Source of the DNA: a virus
Virus record (IMG/VR): IMGVR_UViG_3300045993_000326
Location: 1 to 38,304 of that record
DNA length: 38,304 nt
Direction: 5' to 3' (one strand)
The notes under the pieces are model-generated. The model was not told the origin of the DNA, ran no database searches, and worked only from the letters and a program-made list of their open reading frames with translations. A program made the translations under genes and the position numbers. Shown here piece after piece: positions 27,028-33,957 of the stretch (within the stretch, counting starts at the first letter, position 1; every line of letters starts with the position of its first letter).

Positions 27028-28536
27028 TTAAAGTTCACATTTACCTATGGTCGCTTGGAAAGGAACATAGATCATAGAATATTTGAAGCCATTCTTAGTG
27101 TAAGTTCCCAAACGGTCACCTAGGTGCCGGAAGGAAATGTTTGGCTTTTTAGCATGAGTCATGTTGTCAGATATGTCGTACAGAGTACATTTATCCTTAC
27201 CCTCTTTGAGTCTCAGTCCGCGGCCGATAGACTGAATGATCGTGATGGCTGATTTGGCAGGGTGAGCAAAAATGATGTTCTCAATAGCTGGGAGATTAAC
27301 TCCGGTAGAGAAAACTGCATAGCTTGCTACGATAATGTCATCACCTTTATTGGCATCTTTCCGAATGAGTTCTCGGTCCTTACCTGTGACTGTACCGTCG
27401 ATATAATGCACATTCCGTGTTGGTGCTTTTTCGCAGACCATATTATACAGATCGGTACCTTGAAGGTCTACGAATCTAAAAAGCACCAGAGTCGTTCCCT
27501 TGCACTGTGATGCCAATTTCGCCACAAAATTGTTTCGTTTAGAATTCGACACAATATACTTGATCTCTGTGTCATAGTCTACCTTCTTCATTGCCTTACC
27601 GATTTCCGGTGGGTAAGTAAGAATGATTGCCTTAATCACTAACGGCACGAGTTGCTTATTCTCAATCAGAGTAGAAGTAGTAGCAATCTCATGCACGGGA
27701 CCAGTGATTCCCTTCATTACCAAGATATTGCACTTCATATCATGCAGAGTGCCAGTACAGGCAAGTTTGTATTCTACTTCCGTGGCACGTTCATAAATAC
27801 CCGTGATCGTCTTGGCAACAATCTTGTGCCCTTCATCACCTATGATACAGCCGTACTGGTTCAGCCAATCCGAATCCATCTTGTAAATAGATTGGAATGT
27901 AGAAACTGTGATTGGTTTCTTAATGTTCTTATCTACACCAGCCGTAATGCAATGGACATTAGCATCGGCTGACCAATCTGTGCCTGAGGCGTAATCGGCA
28001 AAGTCGGACTTCATCTGAGAGGTAAGGGAAATCGTTGGTACCACAATCAGCACTCGCATCTGTAATTCTTCTACGATGTAACGGCAGATGATAAACAGCA
28101 CGAGAGATTTGCCAGCACCGGTAGCGGCATGGAGAATTGCACGTTTGTTCTTTAGCGCTTGGAAGGCACCATTGATCTGATAGTCACGAATCTCAATTGG
28201 TGGAGTTCTTTTGTCAATGCCAAGGGTTGAAGCAAAATCTGCTACATCTTTGTATGTTAGACCTACATCTGTCATATCTGGGATGTCAAGCTCAAATGAG
28301 TAGTTTCGTTCTTCTGCAAACTTCTTGAGCTCATGGGCCAGACCGTATGGTAGAGTTCTGGCTCCGATGTTGAAGATGCGGATTTTTCCATCCCATCTCC
28401 CCATCTTGTACAGTGGGGTGAACTTAGCACCCGGGATCTCAAATGTGTAGACGTCTGAAATTTCTCGTGCTATGTCGGGATCGGACTTTACTCTGACGAA
28501 AGACTCGTTGAGTTTAGTGACAACGATGTCAGTCAT
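27028..28536 (-). CDS. uvsW: UvsW recombination helicase
   Basis: 502 residues, like T4 UvsW (about 500). The N-terminal part reads TFEIPGAKFTPLYKMGRWDGK as in UvsW. Walker A is AATGAGKS (138-144), motif II DEGH (234-237), motif III-like STFQSIY (212-218) and motif VI QSIGRGLRLKEGK. UvsW unwinds R-loops and branch points and helps switch replication modes. It follows UvsY and one small gene on the same strand, as in T4-type genomes. Confidence 0.92.
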   Translation of the reverse strand: MTDIVVTKLNESFVRVKSDPDIAREISDVYTFEIPGAKFTPLYKMGRWDGKIRIFNIGARTLPYGLAHELKKFAEERNYSFELDIPDMTDVGLTYKDVADFASTLGIDKRTPPIEIRDYQINGAFQALKNKRAILHAATGAGKSLVLFIICRYIVEELQMRVLIVVPTISLTSQMKSDFADYASGTDWSADANVHCITAGVDKNIKKPITVSTFQSIYKMDSDWLNQYGCIIGDEGHKIVAKTITGIYERATEVEYKLACTGTLHDMKCNILVMKGITGPVHEIATTSTLIENKQLVPLVIKAIILTYPPEIGKAMKKVDYDTEIKYIVSNSKRNNFVAKLASQCKGTTLVLFRFVDLQGTDLYNMVCEKAPTRNVHYIDGTVTGKDRELIRKDANKGDDIIVASYAVFSTGVNLPAIENIIFAHPAKSAITIIQSIGRGLRLKEGKDKCTLYDISDNMTHAKKPNISFRHLGDRLGTYTKNGFKYSMIYVPFQATIGKCEL

Positions 28537-28817
28537 ACACAGATACTGGAAACGGTTTGGTACACAGTAAATAGGTAATCTGGTTTGTCTGTATTTGAAA
28601 AATTAGTGGCCAATAGATGATATACTGAGTATTTGCCATTGAACGAAGGTTCGTTGAACAAATCTGATTCACCAATAATGTAAGTCACCTCGGCATTGTT
28701 AGTATACATTACCTGATTCTGAATGTTCTTTTCTAACCATGTAAACAACTCTGGTAAAAATCCAGATTCATAATCAAATAGAATACTGCTGTCGAAAGCA
28801 ATTGCACCTGCATTCAT
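28533..28817 (-). CDS. Hypothetical protein between uvsY and uvsW, 94 aa
   Basis: ATGA overlap with uvsW and a two-base gap after uvsY. Predicted strands with FDSSILFDYES and a hydrophobic run (VYHLLATNF). Its location is the best clue, but no role is assigned. Confidence 0.75.
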   Translation of the reverse strand: MNAGAIAFDSSILFDYESGFLPELFTWLEKNIQNQVMYTNNAEVTYIIGESDLFNEPSFNGKYSVYHLLATNFSNTDKPDYLFTVYQTVSSICV

Positions 28818-28819
28818 AA

Positions 28820-29260
28820 TTAAACTCCTGATAAAAATTTGTTTTGGTCGACTATTGATTTAAACAAGTAGTATTGATTGCCTACATCCTTGAGAATACT
28901 TTCACATGCCTGTACCATAGTCTCGGTGTAAAGAATTTTCTCTTTGATCAGCTGAAGTGAGTCATCGGCATCAAGAAGGCTTTCCATCTCAGACTTCAGA
29001 GGCTTTTTGTATAGCCATTGCTTGAGTTCGTTGAACTTAAGTTCGTCCTCGTCCATTTCTCCATTGTAGTATTTTGTCATGAGCTGGCGACGCTGCATGT
29101 ACTTCAACGATAGAGTGCGAAGCCGAATCTTATATGTCTGGAGGTGGGTAAGATACTTTGAGTGTAGTATCGGATGAGACGACATCCGCTCGGATAGCCG
29201 CGTTTGGTCGATTTTGCAGTCTACAGACCATTCGGCCATCAATTCTTCATTTGTTAGCAT
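28820..29260 (-). CDS. uvsY: UvsY recombination mediator
   Basis: 146 residues; T4 UvsY is 137. The opening EWSVDCKIDQTRLSERMSSH, then ILHSKYLTHLQTYKIRL, and YYNGEMDEDEL match the UvsY pattern IDSTKL ... LYSKWL ... YYSG.GD-E. It helps load the UvsX recombinase on single-stranded DNA covered with gp32. Identified from the aligned motif. The C-terminal half is a coiled helix. Confidence 0.82.
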   Translation of the reverse strand: MLTNEELMAEWSVDCKIDQTRLSERMSSHPILHSKYLTHLQTYKIRLRTLSLKYMQRRQLMTKYYNGEMDEDELKFNELKQWLYKKPLKSEMESLLDADDSLQLIKEKILYTETMVQACESILKDVGNQYYLFKSIVDQNKFLSGV

Positions 29261-29289
29261 GTACTACCTATAATTTCAAATTATACTTT

Positions 29290-29319
29290 ATTATAAACCA
29301 AAGACGCCAAGAAGTACAA
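29290..29319 (-). promoter_or_regulatory. Candidate uvsY promoter
   Basis: Minus-strand -10 TATAAT (29295-29290) with TTGTAC (29319-29314) at an 18-bp spacer, about 30 nt before the uvsY start at 29260. A second box TATAAT follows closely. A late box AATAAATA (29327-29320) overlaps. Moderate evidence only. Confidence 0.4.
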
Positions 29320-29355
29320 TATTTATTAAATACTCACCCACTCTTAAGGTTCCCA

Positions 29356-29700
29356 ATGATTTTAGAAACATCCGCATTCCCACTGTTCTGGTTCTCCAAT
29401 ATTGCAGCAATCACAATAAGTCAAAATCTTATCATTGTTCGCCCTGGATGTAAAACTCAGGAACTATTGGCACATGAATCTGTGCATCAACAGCAGATGG
29501 CAATTCTTGGGACATTTGGCACACCAAGATTCTGGTTGAGTTACTGGTTTTCCAAAGAGTTCAGAAAGAATGCCGAAGTCGAAGCATACAAAGTTTCTAT
29601 TCAGCATGGCGTTCCAATTGAAGTTTGTGCTGGCTATCTTGTAGATCTTTATTCTTTAGATGTGACCAGAGAGCAAGCGATAAAACTGTTAAGATCTTAG
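29356..29700 (+). CDS. HExxH-motif protein (predicted metallopeptidase-like), plus strand
   Basis: 114 residues and the only supported plus-strand gene. ATG 29356 follows AAGG at 6 nt. It has LLAHESVHQQQM (residues 37-48, HExxH) and a later EVEAYK that could supply a third zinc ligand, plus hydrophobic flanks (FPLFWFSNIAAITIS). Short zinc-peptidase-like proteins of this kind occur in phages, but the activity is unproven. A hairpin terminator follows directly. Confidence 0.75.
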   Translation: MILETSAFPLFWFSNIAAITISQNLIIVRPGCKTQELLAHESVHQQQMAILGTFGTPRFWLSYWFSKEFRKNAEVEAYKVSIQHGVPIEVCAGYLVDLYSLDVTREQAIKLLRS

Positions 29701-29728
29701 ATTTCGCTGTATAACCCCATGGGAAATG

Positions 29729-29762
29729 AGGGATTTCCGAAAAACGACCGAAAATCCCTTTA
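29729..29762 (+). terminator. Terminator of the plus-strand gene
   Basis: Plus-strand AGGGATTTCCG / CGAAAATCCCT hairpin (one mismatch) followed by TTTAT, 29 nt after the stop. It would also separate the convergent tail-tube-like transcript. Confidence 0.65.
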
Positions 29763-29788
29763 TAGATCAATAACTTAACTGCGATAAA

Positions 29789-30283
29789 TCACGGTTTTAC
29801 AGCAATGCTGTCAATTGTGAATTGCGAGAAGTAAAAAGTAGCAGTGCATTCAACGGGAATTGGGTCGGAATTCCTAGTATCAAAGTCCAAACCAGACAAA
29901 CTCGTTGGGAACAAGTCCTTGAATCTAATTACACGATTTGGATTCGAAGCATTCGTCAAAGTGATCAAAGTACCATCAGAAGTAAGACTAGCTTCTTTTG
30001 TATTTGCTGCAGAGAATCCAGCTCCAATGTCATACCGTTGTTGGGTAAGCCATCTAAAGATTTCTTCATAGTTTTTCAGATCTTCATCTACAATGAATGT
30101 AAGACTCAACTGAGAAAATTCCGAAGCAGAACCCGGAAACCATTGAGACGACGCGGCCGATGCCACCATTGGTGCAGGTACAGAAGTATCTGGTAAATTT
30201 ACCGCAACTACTCTAAACATAGTTTCTGGTATTCTCGCAATACTAAATGTATACGAGTTGCTTTTGAGCATATTGTAATCCAT
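29789..30283 (-). CDS. Second tail-tube-like (gp19-related) protein
   Basis: 164 residues. TFIVDEDLKNYEEIFRWLTQ and the beta-rich remainder ending ATFYFSQFTIDSI match the tail-tube pattern of T4 gp19 (strand, helix with DxxKNxxxxxxW, strand). Since the gp19 gene end is seen at 38121-38304, this is a paralogue, perhaps a baseplate or tail-completion tube protein. AAGGATTGTAAC precedes ATG 30283. Confidence 0.7.
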   Translation of the reverse strand: MDYNMLKSNSYTFSIARIPETMFRVVAVNLPDTSVPAPMVASAASSQWFPGSASEFSQLSLTFIVDEDLKNYEEIFRWLTQQRYDIGAGFSAANTKEASLTSDGTLITLTNASNPNRVIRFKDLFPTSLSGLDFDTRNSDPIPVECTATFYFSQFTIDSIAVKP

Positions 30284-30284
30284 G

Positions 30285-30488
30285 TTACAATCCTTCTTGA
30301 ATTTCTAATAGAGCAGTCATGACGCCAGAATTGAAAGGATCTTCATGATCTACGACTTTTGGTGCGGCACCTTTACGGAGTTCATATGCACGAGCCGAAG
30401 CAACAATGATTGTCTCATAGATATTTCCTGAATCGCGAAGTTTATCAATATTTAGTTGGTCATGGCGCGAGAGTTTTTTAGCTTGCAT
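30285..30488 (-). CDS. RNA polymerase omega-subunit-like protein
   Basis: 67 residues. The stretch NIYETIIVASARAYELRKGAAPKVV-DHEDPFNSGVMTALLEIQEG follows the bacterial omega pattern (N-x-[FY]-x-x-[LIV]3-A-x-R-A ... D-x-x-x-[TS]-[VM]-x-A-L-x-E-I-x-E-G). ATG 30488 with AAAGGATTACAAT is chosen over an upstream ATG. Omega supports RNA polymerase assembly and binds ppGpp in bacteria. A phage version could alter host polymerase. It lies directly behind a strong promoter. Confidence 0.7.
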   Translation of the reverse strand: MQAKKLSRHDQLNIDKLRDSGNIYETIIVASARAYELRKGAAPKVVDHEDPFNSGVMTALLEIQEGL

Positions 30489-30517
30489 ATTGTAATCCTT
30501 TAATGGTAACATATTTA

Positions 30518-30545
30518 ATTATATCACATTAGAATGCTTTGTAAA
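30518..30545 (-). promoter_or_regulatory. Promoter P11
   Basis: -35 TTTACA (30545-30540), 16-bp spacer, -10 TATAAT (30523-30518), just after the gp23 terminator and before the omega-like gene. It does not carry the extended CACATAATG of P1-P10, so it is a separate promoter. Confidence 0.75.
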
Positions 30546-30547
30546 CT

Positions 30548-30571
30548 AAAAAGGGGACCGAAGTCCCCTTT
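30548..30571 (-). terminator. UUCG-loop terminator after gp23
   Basis: Minus-strand AAAGGGGAC-TTCG-GTCCCCTTT followed by TT, a perfect 9-bp stem with a UUCG tetraloop and a T-run. It lies 19 nt after the major capsid stop. Confidence 0.92.
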
Positions 30572-30589
30572 GCTTTTCCAATCCTAAGA

Positions 30590-31900
30590 TTAGATGATGT
30601 TGCGTACTGCAGCGATGCGGTAGTAAGCGTTGTTACGACCAGCAGTCTTGAAGAACGGATTGCGAGCCATACCGTAGCGGAGACGGTAAGCAAGCACTGG
30701 GCTCATCGTAGATGGGTCAGTAGTGCGAACGATTTGCAATGGAATGTATGGGCAGTAGAACTGACCTGCGTCCCAAGCGGAAGCACCCTTGTAACCAACC
30801 ATGAAGAATTGGCTGTTTGTACCAGCGGCGCCAGAGTATGGGTCGATGTAAACGCGCATTTTCTTGTTCAAAACACCGCAGAAGGTAGCGCCGGTGTCAT
30901 CAACGTTGACGTCATTAGCCAAGGCTGGAGCATAATCCAACATGCCGCCCATAGCCAAAGCAGAAGCAACATCGCTTGAGCAAACAAGGATGTTACCCTT
31001 GCCGCGACGAGTTTCTTGAGCGATAGCGTTAGCTTCACGTTCGATTTGGAACAACAGACCTTTATGACGTTCAGCCAACCAACGGCCGTCAGAGTCAGCA
31101 GTGAGGTTAAACACGCCTGGAACGGTAGCGGCTTGAGCGCCAACCTTAGCACCAGCATAGATAGTGCGGAGAACTTCGCGGTTAACTTCAGACAAGATTT
31201 CTGTCGAAAGGATGTTGCTGAGTTCGGCATCAGCATCAAGACCGTGAAGGTTCTTAACGTCTTGCGCGAATTCAACAGAGTAACCAGCCTTCAAAGCACG
31301 GGTCTTAGCAGTCACGGACATTTGTTCAATGGTGAAAGACATTTCAGCAAATGCAGGACCAGTTGAACCCAAGCTTTCGCCAACTTCAACAGCCATACCA
31401 GCACCAGTCGTAGGAGCTACGAATTGGTTACCAGCAGTACCTGCGTCTTGGTCAACAAAGTCGGCCGTTGGATCAGTACCAGAATGCAAAGGAGATGCAG
31501 CACCAGAGAATGCAGTGTTAGCTTCGTTGAATTGAGCTTCAGCACCTGATTGGTTGCCATAACGGCTACGCAATGCGAAGATCAAACCTGTAGGCTGACG
31601 TAGTGGCTGAACGCCGCAGATGTCATAAGCCAACATTTGTGGAGCAGCACGGCGAACCATGGAGATCAACACTGGGTCGAATTTAGAAAGACCAGTACCA
31701 TCCGTAGGATAGGCTTGGGTTTGGTTACCAGGTGTAGCTTCTTGCAACATTGAACGAGTTTGGATGATGTCCTGCTCGGTGTTTTCAAGGAGCACGGCTG
31801 TCGTTTGACGACGGTGCATGCTGGTGATTGGGGAAACGCCTTCAGCGTCGAGCACTGGGGCCCATTTTTCCATTAGTTGTTCTACAGTTTGAACTGCCAT
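30590..31900 (-). CDS. gp23: Major capsid protein gp23
   Basis: 436 residues, somewhat shorter than T4 gp23. It begins with a propeptide: MLQEATPGNQ places a gp21 cleavage at E54/A55 (L-x-E pattern), and the mature part follows with SKFDPVLISMVRRAAPQMLAYDICGVQPL, a gp23 hallmark. It builds the capsid shell. AAAGGAAAACTATC precedes ATG 31900. It lies just downstream of scaffold gp22, and the terminator at 30548-30571 closes the unit. Confidence 0.95.
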   Translation of the reverse strand: MAVQTVEQLMEKWAPVLDAEGVSPITSMHRRQTTAVLLENTEQDIIQTRSMLQEATPGNQTQAYPTDGTGLSKFDPVLISMVRRAAPQMLAYDICGVQPLRQPTGLIFALRSRYGNQSGAEAQFNEANTAFSGAASPLHSGTDPTADFVDQDAGTAGNQFVAPTTGAGMAVEVGESLGSTGPAFAEMSFTIEQMSVTAKTRALKAGYSVEFAQDVKNLHGLDADAELSNILSTEILSEVNREVLRTIYAGAKVGAQAATVPGVFNLTADSDGRWLAERHKGLLFQIEREANAIAQETRRGKGNILVCSSDVASALAMGGMLDYAPALANDVNVDDTGATFCGVLNKKMRVYIDPYSGAAGTNSQFFMVGYKGASAWDAGQFYCPYIPLQIVRTTDPSTMSPVLAYRLRYGMARNPFFKTAGRNNAYYRIAAVRNII

Positions 31901-31943
31901 GATAGTTTTCCTTTAATGTGGATTTTTTAAAAAATACTCAAGC

Positions 31944-32852
31944 TTATTTCTTAGCGAGGTACTGTGCGTAACGGTTAACGGAAGAATATGTTTCTGTAAC
32001 TACTGGTTTAGCAGCAGGAGCAGTTGCAACGTCTTCGGAGATTTGTTCTTCTTGTTCTACCTTTTTCACAGCGACTTTGCCGAAATTCTCAAGCACAATG
32101 CTGAGTTGCTTTTCGTACTGGGTTTCGTCTTTAAACTTAACAGACTCCGTTAACTGAACGAAGCGATCAAATTCTGTCGAGGTCATCTTTTCAGAGAACG
32201 ACTCAAGAATCTTTTCAGCCTTAAGAGTGTCGATTTGTTCTTGCAATTCAGCAATCACGGCATCTGTACTCGAGACTTGTTCTTCAAGTTTATTAACTTC
32301 ATCTAATGCAATTTCAAGAGCATCTTCGGACTCATCTGGCAGATCAATATTGTGTTCAGCCAATAGTGACTGAAGACCATCCATGAAACTTTCTGCAAGG
32401 CGTGCCTTAAAATTAGACTCAATTGCTACTTTATTATTATCTGCCCATTCCTGGACAGCTTCATTCAAAAATCCATCAATATTGGTTTCGAGTTCGGCCT
32501 TGGCCTCGTCGAGCTTTTCTTCGTATTGAGCTTCCAATTCCTCGGTAATCTGCAATACTCGATCTGTTACAGCTGCTTCGAAAATCGTTACAGCTTGCAT
32601 TTTAAATTCTTCGGAGAGACCTTCGGCTTCAAGAAGAGCGGCTACTTGTGAAGAGACACCTGAGTCTTCTTGCACTGGCTTGGCCTTTTTGGCTGGTTTG
32701 GTTTCTTCTGCAACAACTTCGTCTGCAACTTCTTCAGCGATTGTTTCTTCAACAACTACTTCTTCAGGAGCAACTTCTTCGGCAATAACTTCTGGAGTTG
32801 ATTGCTTTGTGCTTTCTTCAAGCATTTGTTTGATTCGTTCTTCTAGGGTCAT
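31944..32852 (-). CDS. gp22: Scaffold/prohead core protein gp22
   Basis: 302 residues, highly acidic and coiled, with repeated VEETIAEEVADEVVAEE in the N-terminal part and heptads through the centre (VNKLEEQVSSTDAVIAELQEQ). This matches the T4 scaffold that fills the prohead and is degraded by gp21. A CATAAATA late box lies 55 nt before the ATG. Position between gp21 and gp23 agrees. Confidence 0.9.
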   Translation of the reverse strand: MTLEERIKQMLEESTKQSTPEVIAEEVAPEEVVVEETIAEEVADEVVAEETKPAKKAKPVQEDSGVSSQVAALLEAEGLSEEFKMQAVTIFEAAVTDRVLQITEELEAQYEEKLDEAKAELETNIDGFLNEAVQEWADNNKVAIESNFKARLAESFMDGLQSLLAEHNIDLPDESEDALEIALDEVNKLEEQVSSTDAVIAELQEQIDTLKAEKILESFSEKMTSTEFDRFVQLTESVKFKDETQYEKQLSIVLENFGKVAVKKVEQEEQISEDVATAPAAKPVVTETYSSVNRYAQYLAKK

Positions 32853-32907
32853 GTTTAATTCTCCGAATTATGATTTATTTAATCTTTTCAAAAATGTGCA
32901 TCTATTT

Positions 32908-32915
32908 TATTTATG
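32908..32915 (-). promoter_or_regulatory. Candidate late promoter of gp22
   Basis: CATAAATA on the minus strand, one base from the T4 late box TATAAATA, in the space between gp21 and gp22 and 55 nt before the start at 32852. Best-placed late box of the window. Confidence 0.5.
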
Positions 32916-32922
32916 GAGGCTT

Positions 32923-33573
32923 TTACTTGATAGCTTCCATTAACTGCTTAAACAATTCAATCTTACGTGCTTCCGTAAGAACTTTCTTGTCATAATCTTT
33001 CTTGGCTTTTGCTGCAATGTCTTCGATGATTGCTTGACCTTTTGAGTCGAGATCATATTCGTAGCCTTCCATGATACCGTTGATTGTGCAACCTGGTCCA
33101 GAAGGATCAGATACAACGTCAACGGCAGTAAGGAAGAAGTCTGCACCTACATGTTTAATGCCATTGGCTTCGGTAATAGAACCGGCGCCGCGAGTAGATA
33201 CACCTACATTCACACCAGACTCAAGCAGACCCTTAAGGATCGAGCCCATGGGTGTATTTAACACCTTAGCTTTACCGATCCAGACGTTGCCATCATTGCG
33301 CATTTCCGTGATCATATGTGTGGCACGTTCGTAGTCAATATTCAGACGTGGTGGGTGATTCATCTCACCTAGGGCACGAGAATTCTTGATGTAATCTGTG
33401 TCGTACTTGTTGATAGCACCTTCAAGGATTTCCTTCTTGTAGATGCGACCATTCTTGTTCTTTGATTCGGCAACGGCAAATGGACCTTGAATGAACAGGT
33501 TCTTTTTGCCATCGGCACCAGCTTCCATAAGGAGGCTGAGTGGATCGTTAATTACTTCGGTCAGGAATTTCAT
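32923..33573 (-). CDS. gp21: Prohead protease gp21
   Basis: 216 residues. Serine protease of the herpesvirus-assemblin-like type: NHP with H73, GVSTRG with S126 and a later VDVVSD stretch with D152/D156. It cleaves the scaffold, capsid and core proteins after L/I-x-E during head maturation. It starts with MKFLTEVINDPLS as in other T4-type enzymes. Substrate sites are visible in gp23 and the 847-aa protein. Confidence 0.92.
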   Translation of the reverse strand: MKFLTEVINDPLSLLMEAGADGKKNLFIQGPFAVAESKNKNGRIYKKEILEGAINKYDTDYIKNSRALGEMNHPPRLNIDYERATHMITEMRNDGNVWIGKAKVLNTPMGSILKGLLESGVNVGVSTRGAGSITEANGIKHVGADFFLTAVDVVSDPSGPGCTINGIMEGYEYDLDSKGQAIIEDIAAKAKKDYDKKVLTEARKIELFKQLMEAIK

Positions 33574-33585
33574 CTTAGTTCTTCT

Positions 33586-33948
33586 TTAGAATGGTGCAGG
33601 AGCAGAGTAGCCGTTGACCTTGCGAACACGAAGTACAAGAGTACCTAGTGCAGCCAAGTTAACTACAATATCGGTTCCTTGATTTTCATTGGCATGGGAG
33701 AAGCCAATTGGACCCATGTTGAAGTCCCAGTTACCATTAATCTGGAATGCAACTTCAGCATTACGAGTAATAGTAGTGGCACCAGATGAAGTCACAGAGA
33801 GTGAATCAATAGTGGCAGCAGTGTTGCCGGTCACAGTTTGTGAACCAGAAACAAGAGATGCCAGCGTCAGAGTATCTGAACCAGAACCGGTCCATTTAAC
33901 TACAACTTCCGAAGGAGTTGCTTTGAGGATTTTTTTAACGAGTGCCAT
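33586..33948 (-). CDS. Head-associated structural protein, 120 aa
   Basis: Beta-rich, Ser/Thr/Gly-rich (SLVSGSQTVTGNTAATIDSLSVTSSG) with WDFNMGPIGFSHANENQGTD, the composition of a small virion surface or decoration protein. It occupies the space between the polyprotein and gp21, so it is part of the head unit. Confidence 0.7.
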   Translation of the reverse strand: MALVKKILKATPSEVVVKWTGSGSDTLTLASLVSGSQTVTGNTAATIDSLSVTSSGATTITRNAEVAFQINGNWDFNMGPIGFSHANENQGTDIVVNLAALGTLVLRVRKVNGYSAPAPF

Positions 33949-33957
33949 ATTTTACTC

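Noticed and set aside
29822-30196. Plus-strand frame of 124 codons opposite the tail-tube-like gene
   Set aside because: Basic, low-complexity shadow without ribosome site.
30868-31275. Second long frame inside gp23 on the same strand
   Set aside because: Shadow frame of the strongly supported capsid gene, with Leu/Ala repeats and no start signal.
33327-33580. Insertion sequence ends around gp21
   Set aside because: No terminal inverted repeats or transposase seen; gene order is normal for T4-type phages.
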